Origin: an uncultured SAR116 cluster alpha proteobacterium
GTDB taxonomy: Bacteria > Pseudomonadota > Alphaproteobacteria > Puniceispirillales > Marisalimonadaceae
Direction: 5' to 3'
Assembly (NCBI GenBank): GCA_902619805.1
Contig: CACNGC010000005.1
Coordinates: 45,176-109,175, forward strand
Length of the DNA stretch: 64,000 bases
Shown here: in pieces, positions 34,366-41,694 of the stretch
Layout: each line of letters opens with the position of its first letter
Position numbering within the stretch: the first letter of the stretch is position 1
The notes under the pieces: generated by a model
Database searches by the model: none
What the model saw: only the letters and a program-made list of their open reading frames with translations
What the model was told of the DNA's origin: nothing
Made by a program: the position numbers and the translations under genes

Positions 34366-35149
34366 AAAAAATATAACTATTAATGACCTACAACTCTATC
34401 TTGAAGAGGACATCAAAGACGACAAAACAAAATATATTTCTGAAATAGAAAACAAAAACAAAAATGGTAAAAAACTTACGAATAAAGAGATAAATATTAT
34501 TAAAGAACTTAGCATGTTGCGAAGTGTTGATAGTTTTTTTGAAAAAGCTATTAACAACCAACCTTCAATGCCTAAAGAGTTAGAAAATGAAATAGATAAA
34601 ACTTTAAATATAATTTCTGCTAAAAAACCTTCACTGATTGAAAGTTTTTTTACTATTAAACACTTAATCTCATCTAGTTTTGGAGCTTTGGCGGCAATTT
34701 CAGCGATGATGCTATTTACTGTAGTTACTCCTACTGTAATGTTTAGAGATGTTGTTTTCAAAAACACGAATAACGTTTCTAATGTTTCCTTAAAAGAAAA
34801 CTCAGAATCATTCATTAGAAACACACCTAATTCGTGGTTTATTAAAAGTGATATTGCTTTTGCGCTTTTGTCAAAACAGAAAAAAATAGATGTAAATGCT
34901 GAAGTTAAAGTAAAACTAGGTGACACACTAATTTTTACATTAATTCCTTTAAATTCAAAAATTGTTGATATTAAAATTATATCCAACAATAGCGAGGAAA
35001 AAGAGCTATACAAAGATCTATCCATAGACAAAGGAATAAAATTTGAATCTAAAGAATATGTAATGGGAGAGCCTATTGGCACAGATACATTTCAAATTTT
35101 AGAAAATGGTAAAGTGATTTTAGAAAAAGAAATAATTATAAGTGATTAG
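34352..35149 (+). CDS. Membrane anti-sigma-like protein with DUF4384-like external domain
   Basis: This 265-residue protein has a helical cytoplasmic part (1-104, with ITINDLQLYLEED near the start as in anti-sigma domains), one membrane helix at about 106-128 (SSFGALAAISAMMLFTVVTP), and an external domain (130-265) with VKVKLGDTLIFTLIPLNSKIVDIKII, GDTLIF-type strands that recall DUF4384. Its start lies 14 bases inside the sigma-factor gene, so the two are coupled. The layout fits a regulator that holds the sigma factor at the membrane until an external signal arrives. Zinc-binding His/Cys residues of ZAS anti-sigmas are not seen. Confidence 0.65.
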   Translation: MPVTKKNITINDLQLYLEEDIKDDKTKYISEIENKNKNGKKLTNKEINIIKELSMLRSVDSFFEKAINNQPSMPKELENEIDKTLNIISAKKPSLIESFFTIKHLISSSFGALAAISAMMLFTVVTPTVMFRDVVFKNTNNVSNVSLKENSESFIRNTPNSWFIKSDIAFALLSKQKKIDVNAEVKVKLGDTLIFTLIPLNSKIVDIKIISNNSEEKELYKDLSIDKGIKFESKEYVMGEPIGTDTFQILENGKVILEKEIIISD

Positions 35150-35205
35150 ATAAAACAATAATTTCACTAAAAGTAGATTTTATTTAAATATAATTTTCTT
35201 TAATA

Positions 35206-35231
35206 CAATAAATTTAACCCCTTAATCGTCT
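35206..35231 (+). promoter_or_regulatory. ECF-type promoter-like motif, copy 2
   Basis: CAATAAATTT is followed after ten bases by TCGTCT. The TCGTC ends 41 bases before GTG 35272. Positions 1-6, 8-9 and 21-25 are identical to the other four copies. Confidence 0.7.
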
Positions 35232-35271
35232 GATTACTAAGAAGTTAATTTTTTTAATAATGGAGTATGAT

Positions 35272-35577
35272 GTGACAGATAATTTAAATGCTAACAAGTT
35301 AAGTTATGTAATAGTGAATAACACATCACAAGACTTCCCAATAGGACCAGGCGAGACATGGAAGTTTATTGTAAAGGTAGATGATGAATTAGATGCCTAT
35401 AACCAAATGGTAAAATGTAAATCAATGGCTGATAAATTTGGTCATGATATAATGAATGTATATCTTGATAATGTTCAATTTAATCCAAGAAGTTGGTACA
35501 CAGATGGTGTTAATGAAGATAAGATTGAGTATGACGATAACATAAAAATTGATCATTTAACTGATGAAACTATTTAA
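35272..35577 (+). CDS. Hypothetical acidic protein of the element
   Basis: I do not recognise this protein of about 101 residues, which is acidic and beta-rich, with SYVIVNNTSQDFPIGPGETWKF and DAYNQMVKCKSMADKFGHDI. GTG at 35272 is preferred because GGAG at 35262-35265 precedes it by six bases; ATG at 35260 overlaps that site. No signal peptide is present. The gene is alone behind promoter copy 2 and is followed by a 267-base gap to promoter copy 3 and its operon. Confidence 0.6.
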   Translation: MTDNLNANKLSYVIVNNTSQDFPIGPGETWKFIVKVDDELDAYNQMVKCKSMADKFGHDIMNVYLDNVQFNPRSWYTDGVNEDKIEYDDNIKIDHLTDETI

Positions 35578-35778
35578 TTTTTTCGTTATTATTTTTTTTA
35601 TTTATATGTTTTGCATTGATAGAAACATAATATGGATTTTTTAAAGAGGTAACTTAATTAACCTTGTTACTTTTCTTAAAAATCAAGAATTTGAAACATC
35701 AAAATACCTTAATCTTTTAAATTTTTGTCTTAATATTTGAAATTTATCCTACCAATTAAAATTTTTCTTATTCATATA

Positions 35779-35804
35779 CAATAATTTTAACACTTCATTC
35801 GTCT
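35779..35804 (+). promoter_or_regulatory. ECF-type promoter-like motif, copy 3
   Basis: CAATAATTTTAAC is followed by TCGTCT at the same spacing as in the other copies. The TCGTC ends 41 bases before ATG 35845, the same distance as in copy 2. It should drive the three-gene run 35845-36808. Confidence 0.72.
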
Positions 35805-35844
35805 TATAATTAATTAATAAAAAATTATCAAAAAGGAGAATAAA

Positions 35845-36063
35845 ATGGGGTTTTTTTCAAGTGATACATACAGCAAATCATACTTATTAGGGTTAGGTCA
35901 AAGATGGGGCATCAATGCTGAAGCTGGTCATCTAATTGAAAAGGGTATTCAAGTTCAATCTCATGGAGACGGAACTTACTCAGCAGGAGTTAATGTTGAC
36001 TTTAGAAAAATGGAATATGAAAGAGATAAACTCACTCGCTCTATCAATAAACATCTTAGATAA
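35845..36063 (+). CDS. Hypothetical small protein of the element
   Basis: This 72-residue protein follows AAGGAG. The sequence GINAEAGHLIEKGIQVQSHGDGTYSAGVNVDF looks like a small beta-rich fold; there is no signal peptide and no recognised family. It leads a three-gene run behind promoter copy 3. Confidence 0.6.
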   Translation: MGFFSSDTYSKSYLLGLGQRWGINAEAGHLIEKGIQVQSHGDGTYSAGVNVDFRKMEYERDKLTRSINKHLR

Positions 36064-36090
36064 ATATTTAAACTGATTAAGGAATGAAAA

Positions 36091-36471
36091 ATGACTTTTC
36101 AATACCAAGACGAAACCTATAGAGATGATAGAATGTTTGTACTCAATTTATCCATAGGAAAATATAATGATAAGAAAAAATATATTCTAATTACTTATCG
36201 TAATACTCCACAATTGCCCGCTGTAAGAGTTGATGACTTTGATACTAAAAAAGATGCAATTGAATATATTAAAAGGATTGAACCTAGGGTCCCTCTTACA
36301 TCTTTAGATAGACAACCTCTAGATATACCTAAAAATGCTAACACATGGGAATATTGGATGAAGTGGCTAAAAGATAGAAATTTACAATCAGCTATATCTG
36401 GATATCAAAACTTACCTCATTGGGTTATGCAAGAGGAAGTAGAAAACAGAAGTTACGTAGAAATACTTTAG
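36091..36471 (+). CDS. Hypothetical protein of the element
   Basis: I do not recognise this 126-residue protein. It is probably cytoplasmic and mixed alpha/beta (MFVLNLSIGKYNDKKKYIL; VDDFDTKKDAIEYIKRIEP; ANTWEYWMKWLKDRNLQSA). AAGGA precedes the ATG. It lies 27 bases after the 72-residue gene and ten bases before the next, so all three are probably one operon. Confidence 0.6.
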   Translation: MTFQYQDETYRDDRMFVLNLSIGKYNDKKKYILITYRNTPQLPAVRVDDFDTKKDAIEYIKRIEPRVPLTSLDRQPLDIPKNANTWEYWMKWLKDRNLQSAISGYQNLPHWVMQEEVENRSYVEIL

Positions 36472-36481
36472 TAGGTATAAA

Positions 36482-36808
36482 ATGTTTTCAAAAGAAGATA
36501 TGTTAAAAGATGATCAAAATGATGAAATTGGTCGTCTTTTAAAACAAATTAGAAAATTAACTACATTTACAAAAAATAAACAAGATCTTGTTCGTGACTT
36601 AATTAATTTAGGAAAGAAACAAAAATATATTATTTTTTGGGGATACACTCACAGATATTTTATTGGAAGAGTTGGTCAATCTTTCATTTACAAAGTTCCA
36701 AAAAATAAAAGAGGTAATCTTGTAAAATTTAAAGATAAAACAATTCGTGTTATTTGCATTGGTTCAGGTGTAAGATTTATTAGACAATATATGGCAGGTA
36801 TTATTTAG
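36482..36808 (+). CDS. Hypothetical basic protein of the element
   Basis: This 108-residue protein is basic (RVGQSFIYKVPKNKRGNLVKFKDKTIRV) and has a helical N-terminus (DEIGRLLKQIRKLTTFTKNKQDLVRD). The charge would suit nucleic-acid binding, but no motif proves it. It is the last gene of the run behind promoter copy 3 and converges with the HTH gene at 36854. Confidence 0.55.
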   Translation: MFSKEDMLKDDQNDEIGRLLKQIRKLTTFTKNKQDLVRDLINLGKKQKYIIFWGYTHRYFIGRVGQSFIYKVPKNKRGNLVKFKDKTIRVICIGSGVRFIRQYMAGII

Positions 36809-36853
36809 TGATTTATCATTTTATTTTATAATTTTAACATAAATATCCTTTGG

Positions 36854-37378
36854 CTAAGACGAAATTTCTTTTTTATACTTTCTATTTTCTATAGCGATTA
36901 TTTCTTTTACTTTATTTCTATACTCAATGTCAGTAAGTTTATCTCCAAAACGATCTAACATTATTATGCCTTGCATTATATCTAGAAACTTATTCAAAAT
37001 ATCATTACTAGCTTTTTCTGAACTAATTTTTCTGTTGTAATAATTATCTACTTTGTCTTGGAAAGTATTTGAACCTCCATAGATATTTAAACATCTTACA
37101 CCAAGGTTTGCTTTAAATTCACAAGATATATTTTTGCTTTTTAAAGCATTCACTATTGCATCTTGTGATTGGTCTAATAACAACATTTGTTTATTTAATA
37201 TCTCAGTGCAAATGCCTAAATGGATATTATCAACCAATTCTTTAAACGCTTTGTCTTGTTTCCAACGAGAAATAGTCTCAGGTCTAATATTTAAACACTC
37301 AGCTACAACGGTTGATTTGTAGCCTTGAGCAAGTAATTTAGCTGCTAAAGATTGACTTTTCTTGAGTTTAAGTGACAT
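36854..37378 (-). CDS. Phage-type helix-turn-helix protein (terminase-small-subunit-like)
   Basis: This 174-residue protein has an N-terminal helix-turn-helix, KKSQSLAAKLLAQGYKSTVVAECLNIRPETISRWKQDKAFKEL, followed by helices. It recalls the phBC6A51 family and small terminase subunits of phages and satellites, which recognise DNA with such a domain. It lies one base after the AlpA-like gene on the same strand. Packaging function is not established; a plain transcription regulator is an alternative. Confidence 0.6.
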   Translation of the reverse strand: MSLKLKKSQSLAAKLLAQGYKSTVVAECLNIRPETISRWKQDKAFKELVDNIHLGICTEILNKQMLLLDQSQDAIVNALKSKNISCEFKANLGVRCLNIYGGSNTFQDKVDNYYNRKISSEKASNDILNKFLDIMQGIIMLDRFGDKLTDIEYRNKVKEIIAIENRKYKKEISS

Positions 37379-37379
37379 T

Positions 37380-37595
37380 TTAATTATTTTTGGGCTTATA
37401 ACCTAAAAAACCTCTCACTTTCTTTTTATTATCTATCCATTCTTGAACTTCATCTTTATCCCAAAAAATTTTATTTTGACCTAGTAAAAAGGGTTTTGGA
37501 AAATCTCCATGTTTTGACCATCTAGAAATTGATGAGGCACTTACACCAACTAAATTAGCAACTTCTTTTTTTGATATATTTTTTGATCTTTTCAT
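37380..37595 (-). CDS. AlpA-family regulator / excisionase-like
   Basis: This 71-residue protein contains KKEVANLVGVSASSISRWSKHGDFPKPFLLGQNKIFWDKDEVQEWIDNKK, the AlpA/MerR-like winged-helix pattern with the strand-turn FPKP. ATG at 37595 is chosen because GAGGAG precedes it by seven bases; the in-frame start at 37610 overlaps that site. AlpA-like proteins regulate excision or integrase genes of islands. It sits between the integrase and the HTH gene. Confidence 0.8.
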   Translation of the reverse strand: MKRSKNISKKEVANLVGVSASSISRWSKHGDFPKPFLLGQNKIFWDKDEVQEWIDNKKKVRGFLGYKPKNN

Positions 37596-37659
37596 TGTGA
37601 GGCTCCTCAAAGAATTAAAAAATTCATTGCCAAGCCGCCTGACTTTTATATGATTTCAA

Positions 37660-37671
37660 TACCATATGGTA
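37660..37671. promoter_or_regulatory. Palindrome upstream of the AlpA-like gene
   Basis: TACCATATGGTA is a perfect 12-base palindrome about 65 bases upstream of the AlpA-like start and just downstream of the integrase stop. It could be an operator for the AlpA-like or HTH protein. Confidence 0.4.
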
Positions 37672-37725
37672 AAGCAGTCTCAATTTTATCAAAAATTAAA
37701 ATAAGCTTCAATAACAGTTATAAAA

Positions 37726-38901
37726 TTATTTATTTAAAACATAACCTGACCAATCGTTCATAACTGTTTTTCTCATATCAAATAGATTTGTCCTTAAATA
37801 TGATTTTTCTACTTTTGTTGGAAGTTGATGTGCCAAACAGAACTCAATGGCATGATACTGATATTGTCCTGTTTCTTCTGCCCATGTCCGAAAAGTAGAT
37901 CTAAAACCATGAACTGTTACTTTTTTCTTGGTGTATTGTTTTTTCAAGAATGCTAGCATTGCATTATTTGAAATATGATTACCAGTTCCTTTGTTATGGA
38001 ACACATATTCATGATTATGTTTTTGTCTCATGAGAGTAATAATGTGAATAGCTTCGTCAGATAGTGGAACTTTATGTTCAACTCCTGCCTTCATTTTATG
38101 CTCTGGTATCGTCCAAATCTTTTTATCTATATCAAACTCAAAAAATTTGGCTTCAATAACCTCCTTTGTCCTTGTTGCAGTTAGAATGAGCAATCTAAGA
38201 GCATATACTGCTATTAAATCAAATTTACTAATATCTTTGTAAAATTCCGCAATGTCTGAGTAGTTTAGTGAAGCAAAACTCTTAACTTTGTGTATTTTGT
38301 AGGGATCTGGCATGATCTCTTGAAGACCGCCAGTCCATGTTGCTGGGTTGTCTCTTTCATACCATTTTTTTATTTTCGCAAACCCAAATATTCTAAATAA
38401 CCTCTGCTGAAGCCTCCTAGCAGTCTCAGTTTTGGAAGACCATATAGACAATAAAAGCTCGTGAATGTCGTCAACATTAATATCAATAAATGGCTTCTTG
38501 TCTAAGTAAGGAATTGCATAGGTATTAATTGTGTGACGCCAACTCTGTTCACTTCTTGGACTTCGCCATTCTTCTTTTTTTTTGGCTTTGATGTATAGGT
38601 CTGCAATGTAAGAAAACTTTTTATTTTGCTGATTTCTTAATACTTCTTGTTTTCTTTTATCGTCTATAGGGTCTATTTTTTGATGAACTAGACGCCTATT
38701 GTCTTCAGCCTTCTGCCTTGCGTCCACAATTGAGATTTGTGGGAAGGTTCCAAGACCCATTTCACGAGACTTATTATCTAGGCGATAACGATAAGACCAC
38801 TTACCTCTGCCTTGGCTTGAAATTGAGATATAGAGCCCCTTTCCGTCATGATACTTCCCCTTAGGTAAGGTTAATAATTGTTTGTATTTTAGTCTGTGCA
38901 T
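37726..38901 (-). CDS. int: P4-type tyrosine integrase (DUF4102 N-domain)
   Basis: This 391-residue recombinase has an N-terminal arm-binding domain of DUF4102 type (LTLPKGKYHDGKGLYISISS; YRYRLDNKSREMGLGTFPQISIVDAR) and a catalytic domain with Arg in LTATRTKEVIEA, His-x-x-Arg in VHGFRSTFRTWAEE, His in CLAHQLP and the tyrosine nucleophile in VEKSYLRTN. The family commonly integrates at tRNA 3' ends. It lies 143 bases from tRNA-Ser, reading away from it, with the paired arm-type motif in the gap. All catalytic residues are present, so it may be active. Confidence 0.94.
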   Translation of the reverse strand: MHRLKYKQLLTLPKGKYHDGKGLYISISSQGRGKWSYRYRLDNKSREMGLGTFPQISIVDARQKAEDNRRLVHQKIDPIDDKRKQEVLRNQQNKKFSYIADLYIKAKKKEEWRSPRSEQSWRHTINTYAIPYLDKKPFIDINVDDIHELLLSIWSSKTETARRLQQRLFRIFGFAKIKKWYERDNPATWTGGLQEIMPDPYKIHKVKSFASLNYSDIAEFYKDISKFDLIAVYALRLLILTATRTKEVIEAKFFEFDIDKKIWTIPEHKMKAGVEHKVPLSDEAIHIITLMRQKHNHEYVFHNKGTGNHISNNAMLAFLKKQYTKKKVTVHGFRSTFRTWAEETGQYQYHAIEFCLAHQLPTKVEKSYLRTNLFDMRKTVMNDWSGYVLNK

Positions 38902-38911
38902 CTTTAACTCC

Positions 38912-38932
38912 AGTCAACAACTCGGTCCACAA
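38912..38932 (+). promoter_or_regulatory. Right arm-type integrase site pair
   Basis: AGTCAACAA at 38912-38920 and the near-match GGTCCACAA at 38924-38932 are separated by three bases, the same 12-base pitch as the pair at 27978-27998. It lies between the integrase start and the tRNA. Confidence 0.5.
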
Positions 38933-39044
38933 AGTGGATTGGTTAACGATGAGTTACAGTGGAGTAAGAAAGGAGGGTCTCGTCAATGGAATCTAAGCGT
39001 ACTATAGATTTATGACATACAGTGACATAACAAAGTAATGTAAC

Positions 39045-39134
39045 TGGCGGAGAGGAAGGGATTCGAACCCTTGAGAGGCGTTAACCCCAACACGCTTTCC
39101 AGGCGTGCGCCTTAAACCGCTCGGCCACCCCTCC
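39045..39134 (-). tRNA. tRNA-Ser(GGA), integration target
   Basis: The minus strand folds as a serine tRNA of 90 bases with encoded CCA. The acceptor stem pairs GGAGGGG with CCTCTCC (one G-U). The anticodon stem is CACGC/GCGTG with loop CTGGAAA, giving anticodon GGA, and a long variable arm follows. The T arm contains GGGTTCGAATCCC. The 3' end faces the element, which therefore restored the tRNA on integration. Confidence 0.95.
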
Positions 39135-39259
39135 AAAAATTAGGATTTTACATCAACATTTTTTTTGGAGCAAGGTAATATAAGTTATTAATATATTGAA
39201 TTTTTTTTTATACGTTTTAGATTAGATTTATAATTACAAATGGACTTTATAAAGTGATA

Positions 39260-39610
39260 ATGGGAAGAATTTTAATATTATTTGGAATATGTTCATTTAT
39301 TCTTACTCTTATAAGCAATTATTTTGATATTGTTTTACAAATAGATGGTAAAAATGAAATTACTCAATTAGGCCAATTTTGGTTTCATTTTGCTCCCAGT
39401 AGCCTTCAAATTGCAGAATCAATAGTAAGTCGATATGTTGATCCCTGTTCAGCATTAGATATTCTGGATTGTTCAGGGTTTATATGGCATCCCTTTATAT
39501 CTTCAATATTGTTAATGCCTGCTGCAGTCATATTAGCAATATTAAGTTTTGTTTTCATCGCTTTAGGACTTAAAAAATCATCAAGAAAGAGAGCAAATAA
39601 TAAACTTTAA
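39260..39610 (+). CDS. Hypothetical membrane protein
   Basis: This 116-residue protein has two hydrophobic helices, one at the N-terminus (ILILFGICSFILTLISNYF) and one near the C-terminus (FISSILLMPAAVILAILSFVFIAL), with a loop between holding two cysteines (DPCSALDILDCSG) that could form a disulfide in the periplasm. I do not recognise the family. ATG at 39260 is preferred to GTG at 39254. It lies outside the element, between tRNA-Ser and lepA. Confidence 0.6.
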   Translation: MGRILILFGICSFILTLISNYFDIVLQIDGKNEITQLGQFWFHFAPSSLQIAESIVSRYVDPCSALDILDCSGFIWHPFISSILLMPAAVILAILSFVFIALGLKKSSRKRANNKL

Positions 39611-39627
39611 ATTATAACTTTTACCAA

Positions 39628-41430
39628 CTATTTATCACCCATTTTTAAGGCTTCAAAAAAAGCATTTTGAGGTATCTCAACGTTTCCAAATTCTCTCATT
39701 CTTTTTTTCCCTGCTTTTTGTTTTTCTAAAAGCTTCTTCTTTCGAGTTATATCCCCACCGTAACACTTTGCAGTAACATCTTTTCTCATCGCTGAGATAG
39801 TTTCTCTTGCTATAACTTTTCCACCAATTGCTGCTTGTAAAGCGACCTTAAATAGTTGCCTTGGTATAAGATCTTTTAATCTTGTGCATATTGCTCTTCC
39901 CCTTGTTTCGGCCTGGTCTCTGTGAGAAATCATTGCAAGAGCATCTACAGGATCTCCATTCACTAAAATTGATACACGAACAAGATCCCCTTTTTTATAA
40001 TTGTCAATTTGATAGTCAAAGCTAGCATAACCTGATGTCATACTTTTTAATTTATCATAAAAATCAAAAACAACTTCATTTAATGGTAATTTATAAACCA
40101 CCATAGCCCTAGCTCCTGCATAGGTAAGATCTATCTGCTCTCCTCTTCTTTCAGTACATAAAGTCAAAACTGATCCAACATATTCATCTGGAACCAGAAT
40201 AGTTGCTTTAATCCATGGCTCTTCTATAAAGTTAATATGATTTACATCTGGTAAATCTGCAGGATTATGAAGCAGATCGCTTGTATTATTATTTTTACGC
40301 ACTTTATAAACTACTGATGGAGCTGTTGAGATTAATTCTAAGTTAAACTCCCTAGATAATCTCTCTCTTATAATTTCCATATGCAAGAGGCCTAAAAATC
40401 CACATCTAAAACCAAATCCTAAAGCAGCTGAGGTTTCAGCTTCAAAACTAAATGAAGCATCATTTAAAGACAATTTACTTAACGCCTCTCTTAAGTCAGA
40501 AAATTGAGCATTATCCATAGGGAATAATCCACAAAAAACAACTGGTACAGAGGGTTTGAAACCAGGTAACATAGTTTGAACTGGATTTCTTTCGTCAGTA
40601 ATTGTGTCTCCAACTTTACAATCTGCTACTGTTTTAACTGAAGCCGTAATAAAACCTATTTCTCCAGGTCCTAGCTCATCAACATTTATAATTTTAGGAG
40701 TAAAAATTCCAAGTTTTTCAATTGTGTGAGAAACCTTGGTTGACATAAATCTTATCTTTTGACCTTTTTTTAAACTTCCATTTACAACTCTTACTAACGT
40801 TAACACACCTAAATAAGGGTCATACCAGCTATCGATTAAAAGAGCTTGCAAAGGAGCATTGGGATTACCCTTTGGAGGAGCTAATTTTTCAACTAAAGAA
40901 GATAACACTTCTTTGATACCTTGTCCTGTTTTAGCTGAGACCTCAATCCCATCTTCTCCAGGTAAGCCTATTACATCTTCAATCTGTTTTCTAATCCTAT
41001 CTGGCTCAGAAGCAGGTAAATCGATTTTATTAAGTACAGTTACAATTTCATGATTTACATCTATTGCTTGATAAACATTTGCTAAAGTTTGTGCTTCAAC
41101 TCCTTGTGAAGAATCTACTACAAGAAGTGATCCCTCACATGCAGAAAGAGATCTAGAAACCTCATACGCAAAGTCTACATGACCGGGAGTATCCATTAAA
41201 TTTAGAGTGTAAGTTTTATTATCAGTATGCTTGTATAATAACCTGACCGTCTGAGCTTTGATTGTTATACCTCTTTCCCTCTCAATTTCCATATTGTCAA
41301 GAACTTGTTCTTTCATCTCTCTTTCAGCTAATCCCTTGCATTCTTGTATTAATCTATCAGCAAGGGTTGATTTACCGTGATCAATATGTGCTATAATAGA
41401 AAAATTCCTTATTAGATTAATTTCTGTCAT
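39628..41430 (-). CDS. lepA: Elongation factor 4 (LepA)
   Basis: This translational GTPase acts on the ribosome during initiation or stalled elongation. Of 600 residues, it begins [27 protein letters not shown] (P-loop), with [16 protein letters not shown] and [12 protein letters not shown] as further G motifs, and ends with the LepA-specific C-terminal domain ([23 protein letters not shown] and [14 protein letters not shown]). I placed the start at 41430, where the family usually begins; the longer frame to 41493 adds 21 residues not seen in homologues as I know them. Confidence 0.96.
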   Translation of the reverse strand: MTEINLIRNFSIIAHIDHGKSTLADRLIQECKGLAEREMKEQVLDNMEIERERGITIKAQTVRLLYKHTDNKTYTLNLMDTPGHVDFAYEVSRSLSACEGSLLVVDSSQGVEAQTLANVYQAIDVNHEIVTVLNKIDLPASEPDRIRKQIEDVIGLPGEDGIEVSAKTGQGIKEVLSSLVEKLAPPKGNPNAPLQALLIDSWYDPYLGVLTLVRVVNGSLKKGQKIRFMSTKVSHTIEKLGIFTPKIINVDELGPGEIGFITASVKTVADCKVGDTITDERNPVQTMLPGFKPSVPVVFCGLFPMDNAQFSDLREALSKLSLNDASFSFEAETSAALGFGFRCGFLGLLHMEIIRERLSREFNLELISTAPSVVYKVRKNNNTSDLLHNPADLPDVNHINFIEEPWIKATILVPDEYVGSVLTLCTERRGEQIDLTYAGARAMVVYKLPLNEVVFDFYDKLKSMTSGYASFDYQIDNYKKGDLVRVSILVNGDPVDALAMISHRDQAETRGRAICTRLKDLIPRQLFKVALQAAIGGKVIARETISAMRKDVTAKCYGGDITRKKKLLEKQKAGKKRMREFGNVEIPQNAFFEALKMGDK

Positions 41431-41562
41431 TAATTTCTCGCAAAACATTTTGTATTTATACAGCAAATTAGTTTTAAAAAAAATATTTTGCAATATTAAA
41501 AATGTATTGAAAACTCTAATAACTTGACTAAATATTCATACAGTTGATATTGTTATATCATT

Positions 41563-41655
41563 ATGTATGAAAACTATAATTCAATTCCTATTCAGGTTCT
41601 AAATTTATTAAGAAACCCGTGCTCTAAGGAGTCCGGGATGATTATTAATAAATAA
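41563..41655 (+). promoter_or_regulatory. Possible leuA leader: short reading frame with Leu codons and a hairpin
   Basis: A 30-codon frame starts at ATG 41563 and ends at TAA 41653-41655, 39 bases before leuA. It contains VLNLLRNP, with three leucine codons close together, just before a GC-rich stem-loop (CCCG and CGGG, with inner CTC and GAG) at about 41617-41638. This is the layout of a leucine leader peptide with an attenuation hairpin, although no Shine-Dalgarno sequence precedes the ATG and no T run follows the hairpin. Confidence 0.4.
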
Positions 41656-41694
41656 ACAAATTAAATTTTGAACTTACATATAAGGTAAAGAATT

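Larger units (their letters stand above)
27904..39054. mobile_element. Integrative element inserted at tRNA-Ser(GGA), about 11.1 kb
   Basis: The right end is the 3' end of a tRNA-Ser gene with a P4-type integrase beside it; the left end is a 10-base copy of the tRNA's last bases (TGGCGGAGAG) at 27904-27913. Paired 9-base motifs lie just inside each end (27978-27998 and 38912-38932). The content is typical cargo: integrase, AlpA-like regulator, phage-type HTH protein, and mostly unknown genes with no core metabolism. The left boundary is less sure than the right. No capsid or replication genes are seen, so it resembles a satellite or genomic island rather than a prophage. Confidence 0.7.

Noticed and set aside
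34396..35082. Long open frame of 228 codons on the minus strand opposite the anti-sigma-like gene
   Set aside because: It is an antisense mirror of a Lys/Asn-rich coding frame, with Phe/Ser/Leu-rich translation, no ribosome site and no domain; the + strand gene has coupling to the sigma factor.
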